Shown here: in pieces, positions 23,640-34,600 of the stretch
How positions within the stretch are numbered: position 1 is the first letter of the stretch
Layout of the letters: each line of letters begins with the position of its first letter
DNA from: Aspidiotus rigidus
Lineage: Eukaryota > Arthropoda > Insecta > Hemiptera > Diaspididae
DNA length: 64,000 nt
Direction: 5' to 3'
NCBI GenBank assembly: GCA_035079385.1
Contig: JAVHKY010000004.1
Location: forward strand, 12,617,001 to 12,681,000
Notes under the pieces: generated by a model
Told to the model about the DNA's origin: nothing
Database searches by the model: none
The model's input: the letters and a program-made list of their open reading frames with translations, nothing else
Made by a program: the position numbers and the translations under genes

Positions 23640-23870
23640 GGGGACGTAAAAATAAATAAATAAAGTTCAACAGGGAACTGTTTTATGAGGAAGAGGGGGA
23701 AGGGGGTAATTTGAAGAAAAAGACCGGGTGTCATCCGAAAAACGTGAGACTCGGGAAAATTTCGACTCTCAAGCTTGTATGATGGGGAAGGAACTTAAAC
23801 GAATTTTGACCTCTCAGCTTTATATGATAGGAAGGGTACTTGAGAAGTTTCATCCTACTTTTTCATTCAT
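23640..23870. repeat. Degenerate 45-bp satellite units
   Basis: Repeats of ATTTCGACTCTCAAGCTTG, ATGATGGGG and ACTTGG-like words, related to the 45-bp unit at 50388-51345. CAGGGAACTGTTTTATGAG at 23668 also flanks the satellite pair at 10969-11145. Confidence 0.5.
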
Positions 23871-24173
23871 GGTTCGATGAATAGTAGAAGATCCAGGCCC
23901 GTGGCCAGAGACCATTTGTAGCGGGGGCTCCATGAAAGTTAGGGGGGGCCAAAATTTTTTGTGAAATGATAATCAAGGCGAGTGCACAAATACAACACTG
24001 AGATAAAAAGTATAATAAAAAGTTCTCAAATACACAATCGCAATTGAAGAACAATGACGTAATTAAAATGAAAAGACTCTTGCTGAGAAAATTAATTTTA
24101 AAATAACTGAATTCTCCTATTGTGATGGAATTTACGGAGGAATGTGGATTTCTCCAAACTGTTCAGTTTTTTT

Positions 24174-25090
24174 GACATGTTCCATGTCTTTTCTCTCGCC
24201 GGACCCCGATTTTGAAACTCGCGAGTACACCCCCCCCTCCCCCCCCCCCGTCAAGGGAAATCTCTACCCCGTGGGTGATTCAGAAATTCGTGAGTACACC
24301 CCGCAAAATAATAATAATTAATAATAAATAAATAAATAAATAAATAAATAAATGATTAAATAATTAAATAATTAAATAAATAAATAATTGAATAATTAAT
24401 ATAATTAATAATTAGAAAATCTCTACCCCGTGGGTGGTTCAGAAATTCGCGAGTACACCCCGCGTAGTAATAATAAATAATTAATTAATTATTAATTAAA
24501 TAATTGAATAATTAAATAAATAAATGGTTAAATAATTAATATAATTAATAATTAGAAAATCTCTACCCCGTGGGTGATTCAGAAATTCGCGAGTACACCC
24601 CGCGTAATAATAATAAATAATTTATTAATTAGTTAATATTTAAATAATTAAATAATTAAATAAATAAATAATTAATATAATTAAATAATTAAATAATTAA
24701 TATAATTAAATAATTAAATAATTAAATAAATAATTAATATAATTAATAATTAGAAAATTTTCTAAGTCCCTCTTCCTATCATATATGGCTGGATAGTCGA
24801 AATTTTTCCAAGTCCCCTAGACTTGAATTGTCTCATACCATTCCAACACAACAGCGAGATCGCTCGTTCGCCTCACGAAAGTTAATACCTCAAAATATAG
24901 AACACCCACAATTACCTCGAAATATTTCTCATACAAGACTTATACGACGCCAAGATAAGTAAAGGGGTAAACGAATAATATCTCACGAACACTTGACCTA
25001 GTAGAAGCCTAGAATGAAATATTTCAAGATGACTGATAAAATATAAAAGACATGGAACATGATTTTCATTTATTTGGCTATGCCAGAAAA
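24174..25090. mobile_element. Satellite-bearing element, short copy, nested in the hAT
   Basis: Starts at GACATGTTCCATGTC (24174) and ends near 25090. The inverse of the first 17 bases from 24176 recurs at 25045-25061. The interior holds three repeats of a block containing AATCTCTACCCCGTGGGTG and CGCGAGTACACCCCGC, separated by AATAA/ATTAA microsatellites. It ends with a module running from GACTTGAATTGTCTCATACC to GATGACTGATAAAATATAAA. The same order of parts is found at 49996-54412 inside a different host sequence. Confidence 0.7.
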
Positions 25091-25097
25091 TTTTTTT

Positions 25098-25247
25098 TTC
25101 ACATGACAACAAGGTTAAATTCAACATTCTCCTTGTTGTCATGCATTGCCGTTGTGGTTGATCAATTTGTGTCAGAGAGGAAAACGAACTTTCACAAATT
25201 GCGGTGCTGCATCCAAATGTGTCACACACAGCTAATAAAGCAAACAC
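25098..25247 (-). pseudogene. hAT transposase C-terminal (dimerisation) relic
   Basis: The minus-strand translation includes FGCSTAICESSFSSLTQID and then TTRRMLNLTLLSCEKK. It fits the hAT C-terminal dimerisation region (pattern STA.CERSFS.L..IK, then a basic R...L..L.LL). The rest of the transposase is lost, and the frame is cut at about 25098 by the nested satellite element. Confidence 0.7.
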
Positions 25248-26281
25248 ATTTTGAAAGGCGAGAATATTAACTTACAATTCAAAAGAAATTGCGAGCATCG
25301 ATAACAGATGAAAATGAGTAACCTATTTGTTCTTCCTTGTCTTGCTGACTACTTTCATGAAGTCATTTCACTCATTTCATTTTATTATCTTCTAATCGCT
25401 GACATAGTATATTGCCGTTCTTCCTTAATTTCATATCATCTGACATTTTTCCATCAAAATTAATTCTTTCCACACTTATTTTTGTATCGAGCTTCTTTTG
25501 TAGTACTGATTCTTTTTTCATTAGGCTTGTAATTTGTCTAGGGGGGCTCATGACATAGCTAGGGGGGCTGAGTCCCCCTCGCCCCCCCCCTTGGCTACGG
25601 GCCTGAGAAGATCCAAGTGAGGAGAATTGATTTTGTAAATTTGACATAATAGCCTGAATGCTTCATCAATACAAACAGCTAAAAATTTTCACACCGCATC
25701 CAGATACCAATTTTTTTTTGCAACACTAGCGTATCCACATTGAATATTATGGACAGTTATTTTGCAATTTTCTGAACAGTGCGCACCTCATGGAAATTAA
25801 TGACATTTAATAATAAACATGACATATCAAGCATATTATCATGTGGTTCAGAACAATTATACGCTTAAAATTGTTTACAATAATATGAGACGTTTTCAAG
25901 TTTATGCGAAATTTAATGAAGAAATCTTTATTAGGCGAAGCATAAGAAAATAATCGATGAAGCAATTCCAATTATGAGGTACGAACAATTTTTAATAAGG
26001 GGTAATTTGTACAATTTAAAATCGATAAAAAATTTGATAGCAAATACGAAAAATAGCTTGCACAATCTGAAAATAAGTACCGGTAACCTGCCTAGTGTTT
26101 TCGCCATAATAAATTTACAGTTTTATATGGGTATCGTAAGTCGTTTAATCTGCAATCAATTTTTGAAAAGTGATTTTCCATCCACGGCACACAAGTACCA
26201 CAACGTTCTCAAGGGTCGGCCGTTCAAGAAGTTCTAAAATCAACCAAAAATGTTCAGGTCCTCGAAATACTAAACTACTAA

Positions 26282-26486
26282 GAGCCGCTTGTACCAACTT
26301 CTTAATCTCCTGCTCAAGTTAACTTGAACTTTGTTCAGTTGTACCAACCCACATACAAATAATCCTAGTTTAACAACGCATATTAAAAGCTAAACCAGGT
26401 TTAATTTAACTGCCCAATTTTGACCAGTTAACTCAAACCCGTAGTTAGCTTTTTAACCTTGTTTTAATTTTTGGTGCAAGTGGCCC
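26282..26486. mobile_element. 205-bp MITE with TAA target duplication
   Basis: Left end GAGCCGCTTGTACCAA (26282) and right end TTGGTGCAAGTGGCCC (26486) are imperfect inverted repeats. TAA flanks both sides (26279-26281 and 26487-26489). A 3-bp TWA duplication suggests a PIF/Harbinger-type MITE, but of a family different from 18093-18507. The interior has TAACTTGAACTT/AGTTAACTC-like subterminal words. No coding capacity. Confidence 0.8.
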
Positions 26487-27429
26487 TAAGTAAAATATTT
26501 ATAATTACATTAATCTGAAGTATGTAGTTACTAATATTGGCATGGAATATATTTCTAAAAAACCTCTTTTAAACCTATTCAATCCATAACGTTCGGTTTT
26601 GATACAACTTGAAATACAAAAATTTGAATTTTTTCCCCTCGATTGGTTTCATGAAAAAAGACTACTTCTTTAGCAATTTTAATGAAACAGAAATTAGTAG
26701 ATATTAGAAATTAGATGCAGAAATATTTATTCCTTTGGTCTGATTTCCTCTTATCAAGATCCTCGCCTCGTATGTTATACCTACCTGTCCCTGACTTTTT
26801 TGAGTCACTCTTCATGTGCATTCCTTATCACAAAGAAGAAGTGATCAATAGAGAAGTTGGTTTATAAGATGATCAGAACTTTTGTTCTTCCGTGATGAAT
26901 AGGTCATTAGTCCAAGACTGTAAGTATGTCCTTGAGGGTAGAGATATTTTGTTATTTCAGTGCTCCCCAGAGAAATGCAATTCTATAATTATTACTCGAC
27001 AAGTAAAACTTCCTCTTCGCCTTCCTAGCGATTTTCATCAAGGACATCGACAACACACATTGTCACATTTTAGAATGCGCTTGGTGTTAAGAAATCGTAT
27101 GAAAGAACGATTTTCTGTGTTTTGCTCTACCAGTTGACACACAGCGCACTCTGGTAGTTGTATCTAGCAAAAAGATAATCTGACAATTGCCCATGTCTAG
27201 GAGGTTTTTGGCGAAGGCTGGCTTCAAGGGTTCTAAATGCTTCTCCACATTCTCCAATATAGACAGTTGGGAGTCAGTTTTGACCAAGCTAAGAGGCGTA
27301 TTAGTATAGAGCAAATATTTTACCCGCTTTTTGGGTCCCTGGGACTAAGCCAGCATGATATTAATTGTTCTTCCGCAATTAGAAGGTCATTACAAATGGT
27401 ACGGTTCAAGACTGTATGTTCATGGTAAT
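26487..27429. other. Gene-poor stretch with a possible GIY-YIG remnant
   Basis: No intact gene. On the minus strand at about 27130-27270, one frame reads TVYIGECGEAFRTLEASLRQ, which resembles the YIG part of a retroelement GIY-YIG domain. Without more motifs this is weak. Confidence 0.3.
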
Positions 27430-27772
27430 ACAGGCGTTTCATCATTCATTGTTGCCAAGATAACTTGATAGTGGAACACTTCTTCTCTTGTCCGGTTCTT
27501 CATCCCACTCGATCTGCCCTCAATATTCCTCCTTCCATTCACCTTGCCTTAAAAGACTACTCTGAATCAATAAACTCAACTTTGACCTACTTACAAGCCA
27601 CCAAATTTTCCAATTACATCCAACTCTTCTGTTAATAATCATATATTATACCACTTAAATTATAACATTAAGTTGTAAGTAATGATATAATAATTTGTAA
27701 TCCACCTCCTTTTCGATCGAGCAAATAGCCCTTCGTGATTCTCAAATGCTCGTACAATACATTTAAAAAAAG
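27430..27772 (+). pseudogene. Non-LTR retrotransposon C-terminal fragment with A-rich 3' end
   Basis: The frame reads HCCQDNLIVEHFFSCPVLHPTRSALN and then YLQATKFSNYIQLFC to a stop near 27633. This is the C-terminal C...VEHFF.CP.....R pattern of I/Jockey-group retrotransposons. It is followed by a 3' UTR containing GAGCAAATAGCCCTT and TGCTCGTA, ending in an A run near 27765. A related copy lies on the minus strand at 35141-35575. Strongly 5' truncated, as target-primed retrotransposition usually leaves it. Confidence 0.75.
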
Positions 27773-27790
27773 CCATTGCAGACGTTGCAA

Positions 27791-28241
27791 TGGCAGCGGG
27801 GAACCCGCAATTCCTTAACTCGACCTCTCAGGTGGTGTGGAACTGAGACTCGAAATTCTTCTAAATCTTCTAAGTCCCCCTCCTATCATATATAGCTCGA
27901 AAGTCACGATTCTTCCAAGTCCCCCTCCTATCATATATATCTCAAGACTTGAAATTCTTCTAAGTCCCCCTTCTATCATATATAGCTCAAGACGCGAAAT
28001 TCTTCTAAGTCCCCCTGCTATCATATATAGCTCGAGTCTCAAAATTTTTCTAAGTTTTTGGTTGGACGGCGGACGGTAGCTCGGAAGTCAAAATTCTTCC
28101 AAGTCCCCCCCCCCTCCCCTATTATATATAGCTCGAGACTCGAAATTCTTCTAAGTCCCATAACCTAACCTAACCTGCGGACGCGGACGTTTTCTGAGGA
28201 TGTAATCTCCTAACAAAATGGATAGCGGGTTCCCCGCTAAA
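27791..28241. mobile_element. Short TIR element carrying 45-bp satellite units
   Basis: AGCGGGGAACCCGC near 27794 and its exact reverse complement GCGGGTTCCCCGCT near 28228-28241 bound a stretch of about six satellite units (27830-28160). Each unit carries CCTATCATATATAGCTCGA and TCTTCTAAGTCCCC. The left end abuts a hairpin, GCCATTGCA...TGCAATGGC (27773-27794). The same end sequence with its inward flank (AGCGGGGAACCC, TATCC, TTTTG) recurs at 46126, again leading into satellite units. This suggests a mobile unit that spreads the satellite. Confidence 0.6.
28164..28176. repeat. Short interstitial CCTAA tract
   Basis: CCTAACCTAACCT matches about 2.5 units of the common insect telomeric repeat (TTAGG complement). 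It is too short to prove telomeric origin. Confidence 0.35.
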
Positions 28242-28556
28242 AAAATGTTCTCCTGGGTGATTCCTATCCATAATGATATTTCTAGTCATATTGAGGTGTT
28301 ATTTAGGTATTCAAAATAGCAACATTGTATTGTAAATATTAATTTTTAGCCCAGTCATTGTTAGACATTAATATCCGAAGAATTGACATTCTTCAAGATT
28401 ATTATAAAATAATCGCACTTTGATTTCAATTTCATAGTAAGTAATTTTTGATTAATTACGGATAAAACATCTTAACAAACAGGTGTGTGAGGCTAGCAAG
28501 GCGGGAGCTATTAATAAACCCGAGCCGTTTTATTGTCTATAGAAAAATTAAGGGTA

Positions 28557-28618
28557 ATGGGTTTTGAAAAGGAAATAAGAGAATTTGTTCCAATTTCCCG
28601 AAGAGAACAATTATTCAA
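28557..28618 (+). CDS. CtsB: Cathepsin B exon 1 (N-terminal tail), predicted
   Basis: ATG at 28557, the first Met after an in-frame TAA at 28515. Encodes [20 protein letters not shown] plus two bases, ending at donor AA|GTAAGTG. Exon 2 supplies the third base, giving Lys21. Chosen because exon 2 has no in-frame ATG and this exon joins it in the right phase. Charged and with no signal-peptide character. Confidence 0.55.
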
Positions 28619-31600
28619 GTAAGTGTTGATGGTAAAATTTATCACAACTTTCTATCCAATAATTGAGTAAGTGATGCTAACGTCCGGTGCGTCGTCACTA
28701 AACGTTGACGAAAGCCCTGTAAGTTTTTGAAAGGAAGAAAAAAAAAAAAAGAATTCTGAAGAAGAAAGAATTTTGCAGAAGAAGAAACCCTTTTTTGAAG
28801 GTATGCCAATCTACAATATTCTGGCTCAATAATAATGAAGGGAAGATTTGGACAACCGCACTTCTAATTGTAATCATATCTAACACGTGTGCTATGAATT
28901 AGTGTAAGAACTAATAATTTATGATAATATAACAATTTCATTGTACGTAATGCATAAGTATTGATTTACAATTTCAGATCGCGCCATCACCTCCATACGT
29001 ACTTCATTGAAATAGTCGCTTCTTCCGTGCTTCTATTCGCCTTCCAGCTTGTATTATTAGCCCGAATTGGCGAAGGAAGTCAAGCTAGTGATTCTTCAAG
29101 TCCATTTTCAGAAGATTTCATAAATTCAATTGAAAAAGCAAATTCTACGTGGCAGGTACTTTTCAAAATCGGTGCGTGTTTGCTAGATCGTAGTGTGCCT
29201 CTTGAAAACAAAAGGACAATAGCATGATAAATCTTGAAATCAGATATAGAGCAAGAGCATTGAAGGAAAGCAATAAGAGTAAAATAAATTAAGGTAGAGT
29301 TCCATCTTCAATCTCAATTATAAGGTCAAAAGATCACTGCGCATAGATATTCTTTTTAGTGAAAGTGACATTGGGTATTATAAATTAGAGTGGACTTGAT
29401 CAAGATAATAATATTGATTGACAAGCAGATTGAATACAAGATCGGTAAAACCATTAGCCAACCCCATCAAAACCTTGCGCAACGAGGTGTTTGTCATACT
29501 TATTTTTCACCTAAAAAAATTCACCTATTAAGATGTACCTACAGAAAGTTCACCTACAGATAATTCACCTAATAGAAGTAGTGGTCCACCACACGATAAG
29601 TTCACCGTACCCGAAAGTTCACCGACAAAATTCGATTTATATTTTTATTAATGAAGTTTATTTATCAGTTTAATTTAAGTTTAATAATAATCAAGAATTA
29701 ATCTGATAATTATTTTATTTTTGATATTTTATTTAATAAAATTTAATTTAATTTTGAAAAAAAAAAATAATTGGTAAAATAAAATAATTTAAATTATAAT
29801 AATTTTTTAAATAATCATTTATTGAACTAAAAATTATCGCTTGTGTGTCGCATGTGCAGCACCGCCCGTCATCCATAATGGAGTAGGTGCGGGTTGCGTA
29901 TGCATTTAATATTGTTTCCTCCAACACTGGGATCGACCCTTTCGGGTATAACTTCAGTGAAGGAGGAATCTCCTACGCGAACCCCCTCTTCTACTCGGCA
30001 ACTGCCAAGTTGCTTTGGCAACCGCCAAGCTGCAGTGCCCCCCTGGAACGCACAAAAAACATAAGAACACTCACAACAACAAACACCACCACACTACACA
30101 ATGTCACTGTTGGAGTTTCTTCATCTGCTTCTCTCTTCAGGGAAGGTCTTGGTCCTCTTCTTCCTGCAGACCCGGATGTTGATGGTACACAGGTGTTGAG
30201 TAGGCCATAGCGTGGTTCTGCATTTGCCTATTCTATTCCTGGTCCATCTTCCTCTTCATGATGGTGGCCGCAAATGCAGACACCTGGTTCCATGCTTCTT
30301 CGGAACCTAGCATGGTGGGTACCAGGCTACTCGGGTCGAGCGCTTCATCTACCACGATCTCTTGAAGAGACCGACTAAGCTCGTCCTGCTCACGCCTCCA
30401 CGCCTCACACTCAAATAAGGTGTGTTGTGGTCCATCATCCCGCCCTTGGTTACAGTGCGAACACATTGCCTGCTCAACTTTCCTTAACTTCTCGTGAAGG
30501 TACTTGTTGAAGCAGCCATGGCCGCTTAACACCTGCGTCAGGTGAAAGTTCAGCTGACCATGGTATCGGTTCATCCTTTCATCAAGGTCGCGTATTAGCA
30601 CACGGGACCGCTCACTCTGGGCAATTCTTGCTTTCCACTTTACAAGCAAGGAGCGCCTGGCCTCCTGCTTGACCCGTAAAGCTTCTTGGTTGGTCGTCGT
30701 TCTCTTCTTTGCTTCGAACACCACCGCTCTCTCCTCAGCAAGGAGCTCGATTGGTGGTGAACGTGCTAATACACAAAGAGCCTCCGTCGAGACGGTAGGC
30801 ACTAACACACCTTAGCGCAGCTCTTCGTTGGATCTTTACCATCTCTCTCCTTCGGTATGGTATCTTCATGCAGTCGGCCCATACTGGCGCACCATATAGG
30901 AGGATCGACAAGGCGGTGCTCATCATGATCCTTCTCCTTGCTTCTCTCGGTCCTCCTAGGTTCGGTTCCTCATCCGGCGGCTTAGGTATCCAACTACCCG
31001 GCCCGCCTTTTCCGCTGCCATCAGGAAATGGTGCCTGAGGCTCAGCGTTGAGCCAAACCAGATGCCCAGGTATTTCATTTGCTTCTTGATTTCAATTTCC
31101 ACACCTCGCAGGCGAAAGGTGGGTGGCTTGAACTTCCGACGAGTCGTGAATAAAATGGCCTCCGTCTTACTTGCTGCTAGTTCAAGTCCAGCCGACTCGA
31201 TCCAACGCGTCACATCCTCTAGGGCCCGGTTTACCCTGCTCTCCACCGCTACAGTTGTTTCGGCGGTGCATACCACCAAGATGTCATCCGCATAGCAGAT
31301 AAGATTAACCCCCGGTGGCAGCTTCACCTTAAAGATTCCGTTAAATGCGACGCACCACAAAAGCGGCCCAAGGACCGACCCCTGCGGCACCCCACAAGTG
31401 ACAGGGCGCTTTAATGTACCGGCAGACGTCTCTGCCTAGATTTCACGGCAGCTAAGATAGCTGCTGATCATCCTGAGCAGGTATGCGGGCACTCCTGCGT
31501 TCACAAGAGCTTCCAATATCATCGTCCATGGAATTGAATTGAACGCATTTCTTATGTCGAGGCTGACGGCTGCGCAAAACTGACGCATATCAATTGCTGA

Positions 31601-34600
31601 CTTGGCTATCCTCTTCAGCCGGATCCCAGCATCTGATGTGCAGCGTCCAGTTTGAAAACCGTACTGGCTATCAGAGATTATATCTCTTTCCTTCAGATAC
31701 GTAGCTCTCCAAACGATTGGCTATCACTCTTTCTAGAAGTTTCCCAACATTGTCTAGCAGACAAAGTGGACGATAAGAGGATGGTAGACCAGGTGGTTTA
31801 TCCTTCTTATCGATCAACGCTAGCCTGGCTTTCTTCCATCGCACAGGGAACAGTCCCCCAACAATTGCCGCATTGAATGTATCAACAAGCAGTGCTGGGT
31901 CAACTGAATGTATGGCGCTCCAGACTGGATTACTAAAAATTATATATATTCAAATTCTTAAACAAAATTTTAAATAATAAATTGATTTAATAAATTAAAA
32001 ATTATAATTATAATTAATTTAATTCATTCGATTTGATTTATAAATATTAATTTAATTAAATAAATTTTCTTCATTAAATTATTATTTATGAAATAATTTT
32101 ATATATAAAATTTGGTATATCAAAGCATCAAATAAAAGTCAAACAGCTGATTGAAAAAGGTGAATTTCTTCGTTGTTGTCGGTGAAGTCAAAAAAGGAAG
32201 ATGAAGTTTCCTGACGGTGAAAACAAAAACTGACGGATGAACTTTTCTGTCGGTGATATGTAATTCCTTCAAAAAGACTTACTCGGTGAAAAATCTTCCG
32301 GTGAACTGGTCGGATCCCGATTTCCAGTTGTCTTTCTATTCCATACTGCTTACCTGAAGTATTTTCGACCAAACCGATCAGCCCTAAGTCTGTAGAAGTG
32401 ACATAGGAAATGTGAATCCGATCTCGGGACTCGAAGTGAGCAGGAAACTCCGTAGAGTGAAGGACTCGATTCAAAGTTATTTTCGGTCCCCACCGCAAAA
32501 GAACTGTGCTCGGTTCTCAGAGAGGGCGACATGGTTCGGACTCAATTCCGAGAAATCGTTCATTTGGTACCCAACTTGGGACCGCCTCTGTTCACTTGGA
32601 ATTCTTCGTGGCTCTAGAAATCAGTACTTTCGATCTGAAGGTGGTCTCGATAATTTGTGACTAATTTATACCAACGTTTTTCGAAAACCTTACACTCTGT
32701 ATCCCCATCCCTATGTCAACACGCGATCAAAACGGTGACGAAAAATTGTGCCTGATCTGTTTCGATTTTCTTCTTGTCCTGCTCCGGTAATGAAGTCAAT
32801 TTCGGATATTCTCAATTGCGTTTAAGCAGGCAATTCTGGATTAGTTTGGTCCCAATGAGAAAATGATGCGCCTGATAAATCAGTTTAATAGTGGTCGAAT
32901 CGTGTCTGATGAACAAAGAAGGGAAACACAGTGCGCACTACTTGTAGAACTATAAGAGGCTGACACGTATTTAAGAAAGTAGATAAACGACCCCAAATTA
33001 TTAGAGGAATGAGGGAACGCGGATGTTGTTGGGTAAGAAAACAAAGGCTGAAGCATTGCAGTGCAGTGTAGGTATGAAGGGGGTGAGGCGTCAAAATAGA
33101 AAAGAGTGAGTGAGACAGATACGACCTACTCTGACCAGAGAATTTGAGTTTTTATTGGAGGATAAGGAAGATCAGAAATCATACCAGGAAGGTAGGATGA
33201 AGAAGAAGTAAAAAATCTCTAGGTCATATACGGGAGAGAGGAAGGGATCCTTTATAGAAGGTGAGCACAGTGACTGTTTTGCGGTAAGGTCCACTGTGTC
33301 ATGTTCCTTGAGATTGATGGGTCCCTGTACCCATAGAAAAGAAATGAAGTATCAGGACGATTTCAACGAGTAAATAAGAATGAGGATTGGTTAGACGATA
33401 GAATAGGTAGAACATTGGTCTCGGATAGAAGTAAGGATGAGATGAGAATCAGATAGTGCCAGGAATTTATCCGAAAGGAGGAAGCGGCAGGTGAATATAG
33501 CGGTCAGTTCGACGCTGAATATGGAAACGGAGATGAGTGGAGATTAAATTTCCGATTCTGGATTCCGATTTGAACCCGTCTGTGTAGCAAAGATGGTGAC
33601 CCAAGGGAAATTCTGATGAAACGATTTTGTTACGGTGTTGTTTGTACAAATATAAGGTTAGCTGTTTCAGGAATTTCAGTAAGATCGAGACGGATCTTAG
33701 GGGCAAGGGTTACCTAAGGAAGAGGAGATGGGGAAATTTGGAGGCGAGGCCTTAAGTTTGAGTTGAGCGCCTATATGGTATTGAAGCGACAAAAGGGGTG
33801 TATTACGAGGGATGAGAGCATTTGAGCAGACAGAAAGATTTGGGTACCGAGCTGTTGAGACCAAAACGTTTACAGTGAATGACAGCGCGCGAGAACAGAG
33901 GGGAGGAACACCTGTCTCAGCGCATAATCTGAGTGAAAGACTGGTGCTTGGTGCGTCAAGGACTAGTCGAAGACTGAAGTATTTTTAATTAAGCTGGAAA
34001 CGAATTAGACTATTGTAGAGTTGGAGGAGGAGTGCCGATACCGAGGTTTGATAGGTATTTGAGAATTTTTAATGAACTCGGGCATTTTGCTATTGAGAAT
34101 TTGATATGGGTGAGTCCAGGAGGTTTTGGAGTTCAAAGTGAGACCAAGGAACTTGACAGAGGATTGGATCATCATTATGAAGTTCTGTAGATGCAGCAAA
34201 GAAGGTTAATTGGAGTAGTGTTGCTGTTCGTTGGGGGTTAGTCGGAGGATATAGAAGCTGAAAATGTTTGTAAGGTCAAGTCTTCTAGAATTGATGATGC
34301 ATCCTATTCAATAGGTTATATTAGAAGTGGAAACATTTGCAGTAATATTCTTGTACTAGTTAATATAGAAAAAAATGAAAACAGATTATTTTCTGATTGC
34401 AGACCAAGCGAAATTTTGATGAGTCCTTTTCTAAAGATGATCTCTTAGCTTTGACAGGACTTCACCCAAATCATAAGATGCATAAGCTACAATTACAAAG
34501 AACGCATTCATACAAAGATACATCGATACCCGACGAATTCGATGCACGAAAAAAGTGGCCTAACTGTCCTACAATTCGCGAAATCCGCGATCAAGGCAGG

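Larger units (their letters stand above)
23894..25605 (-). mobile_element. hAT-type DNA transposon with 8-bp target duplication
   Basis: The element begins CAGGCCCGTGGCCA at 23894 and ends TGGCTACGGGCCTG at 25605, imperfect TIRs of the CAGGCCCGTAGCC type used by hAT elements. AGAAGATC flanks both sides (23886-23893 and 25606-25613), the 8-bp duplication expected for hAT. The minus strand carries the tail of a hAT transposase at 25098-25247. A satellite element (about 24174-25090) interrupts it. 1712 bp in total, not autonomous. Confidence 0.9.
29838..31931 (-). mobile_element. 5'-truncated non-LTR retrotransposon with 12-bp TSD
   Basis: ACTAAAAATTAT flanks both sides (29826-29837 and 31932-31943). 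The minus strand reads from mid reverse transcriptase ([20 protein letters not shown], then [13 protein letters not shown] with a catalytic Asp) through [13 protein letters not shown] and CYADDILVV to a C-terminal zinc finger [23 protein letters not shown] interrupts the frame near 31435, and there is at least one frameshift near 31690 and another between 30810 and 30955. The 3' tail has no poly(A). R1/LOA-like group is my best guess. Located in cathepsin B intron 2, antisense to the gene. Confidence 0.92.
29500..32312. repeat. TTCACC-rich inverted flanks around an AT-rich core
   Basis: At 29507-29630 the word TTCACC (mostly TTCACCTA and AGTTCACCG) occurs at least six times. At 32159-32312 the complement GGTGAA and close variants (CGGTGAAG, CGGTGAAC) recur about six times in inverse orientation. 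Between them lie AT-rich arms (29640-29837 and 31944-32110) and the non-LTR insert. This looks like one inverted-repeat element into which the retrotransposon later jumped. Limits are approximate. Confidence 0.45.

Noticed and set aside
24170..24300. Possible CRISPR-like or telomere-like array from the repeated CCCCGTGGGTG blocks
   Set aside because: Only three copies, separated by simple AT microsatellite of variable length, in a eukaryotic transposon. No CRISPR features.
27773..27794. Helitron 3' end hairpin
   Set aside because: The hairpin is good, but no CTRRT end follows it and the adjoining sequence has clear inverted ends, which Helitrons lack.
27815..28079. Two overlapping 75-80 codon frames on opposite strands
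   Set aside because: Again the 45-bp satellite units (IIYSS / LELYMI repeats), not genes.
28164..28176. Telomere remnant or chromosome-fusion scar
   Set aside because: About 2.5 CCTAA units only, inside a satellite element. Chance or local slippage explains it.
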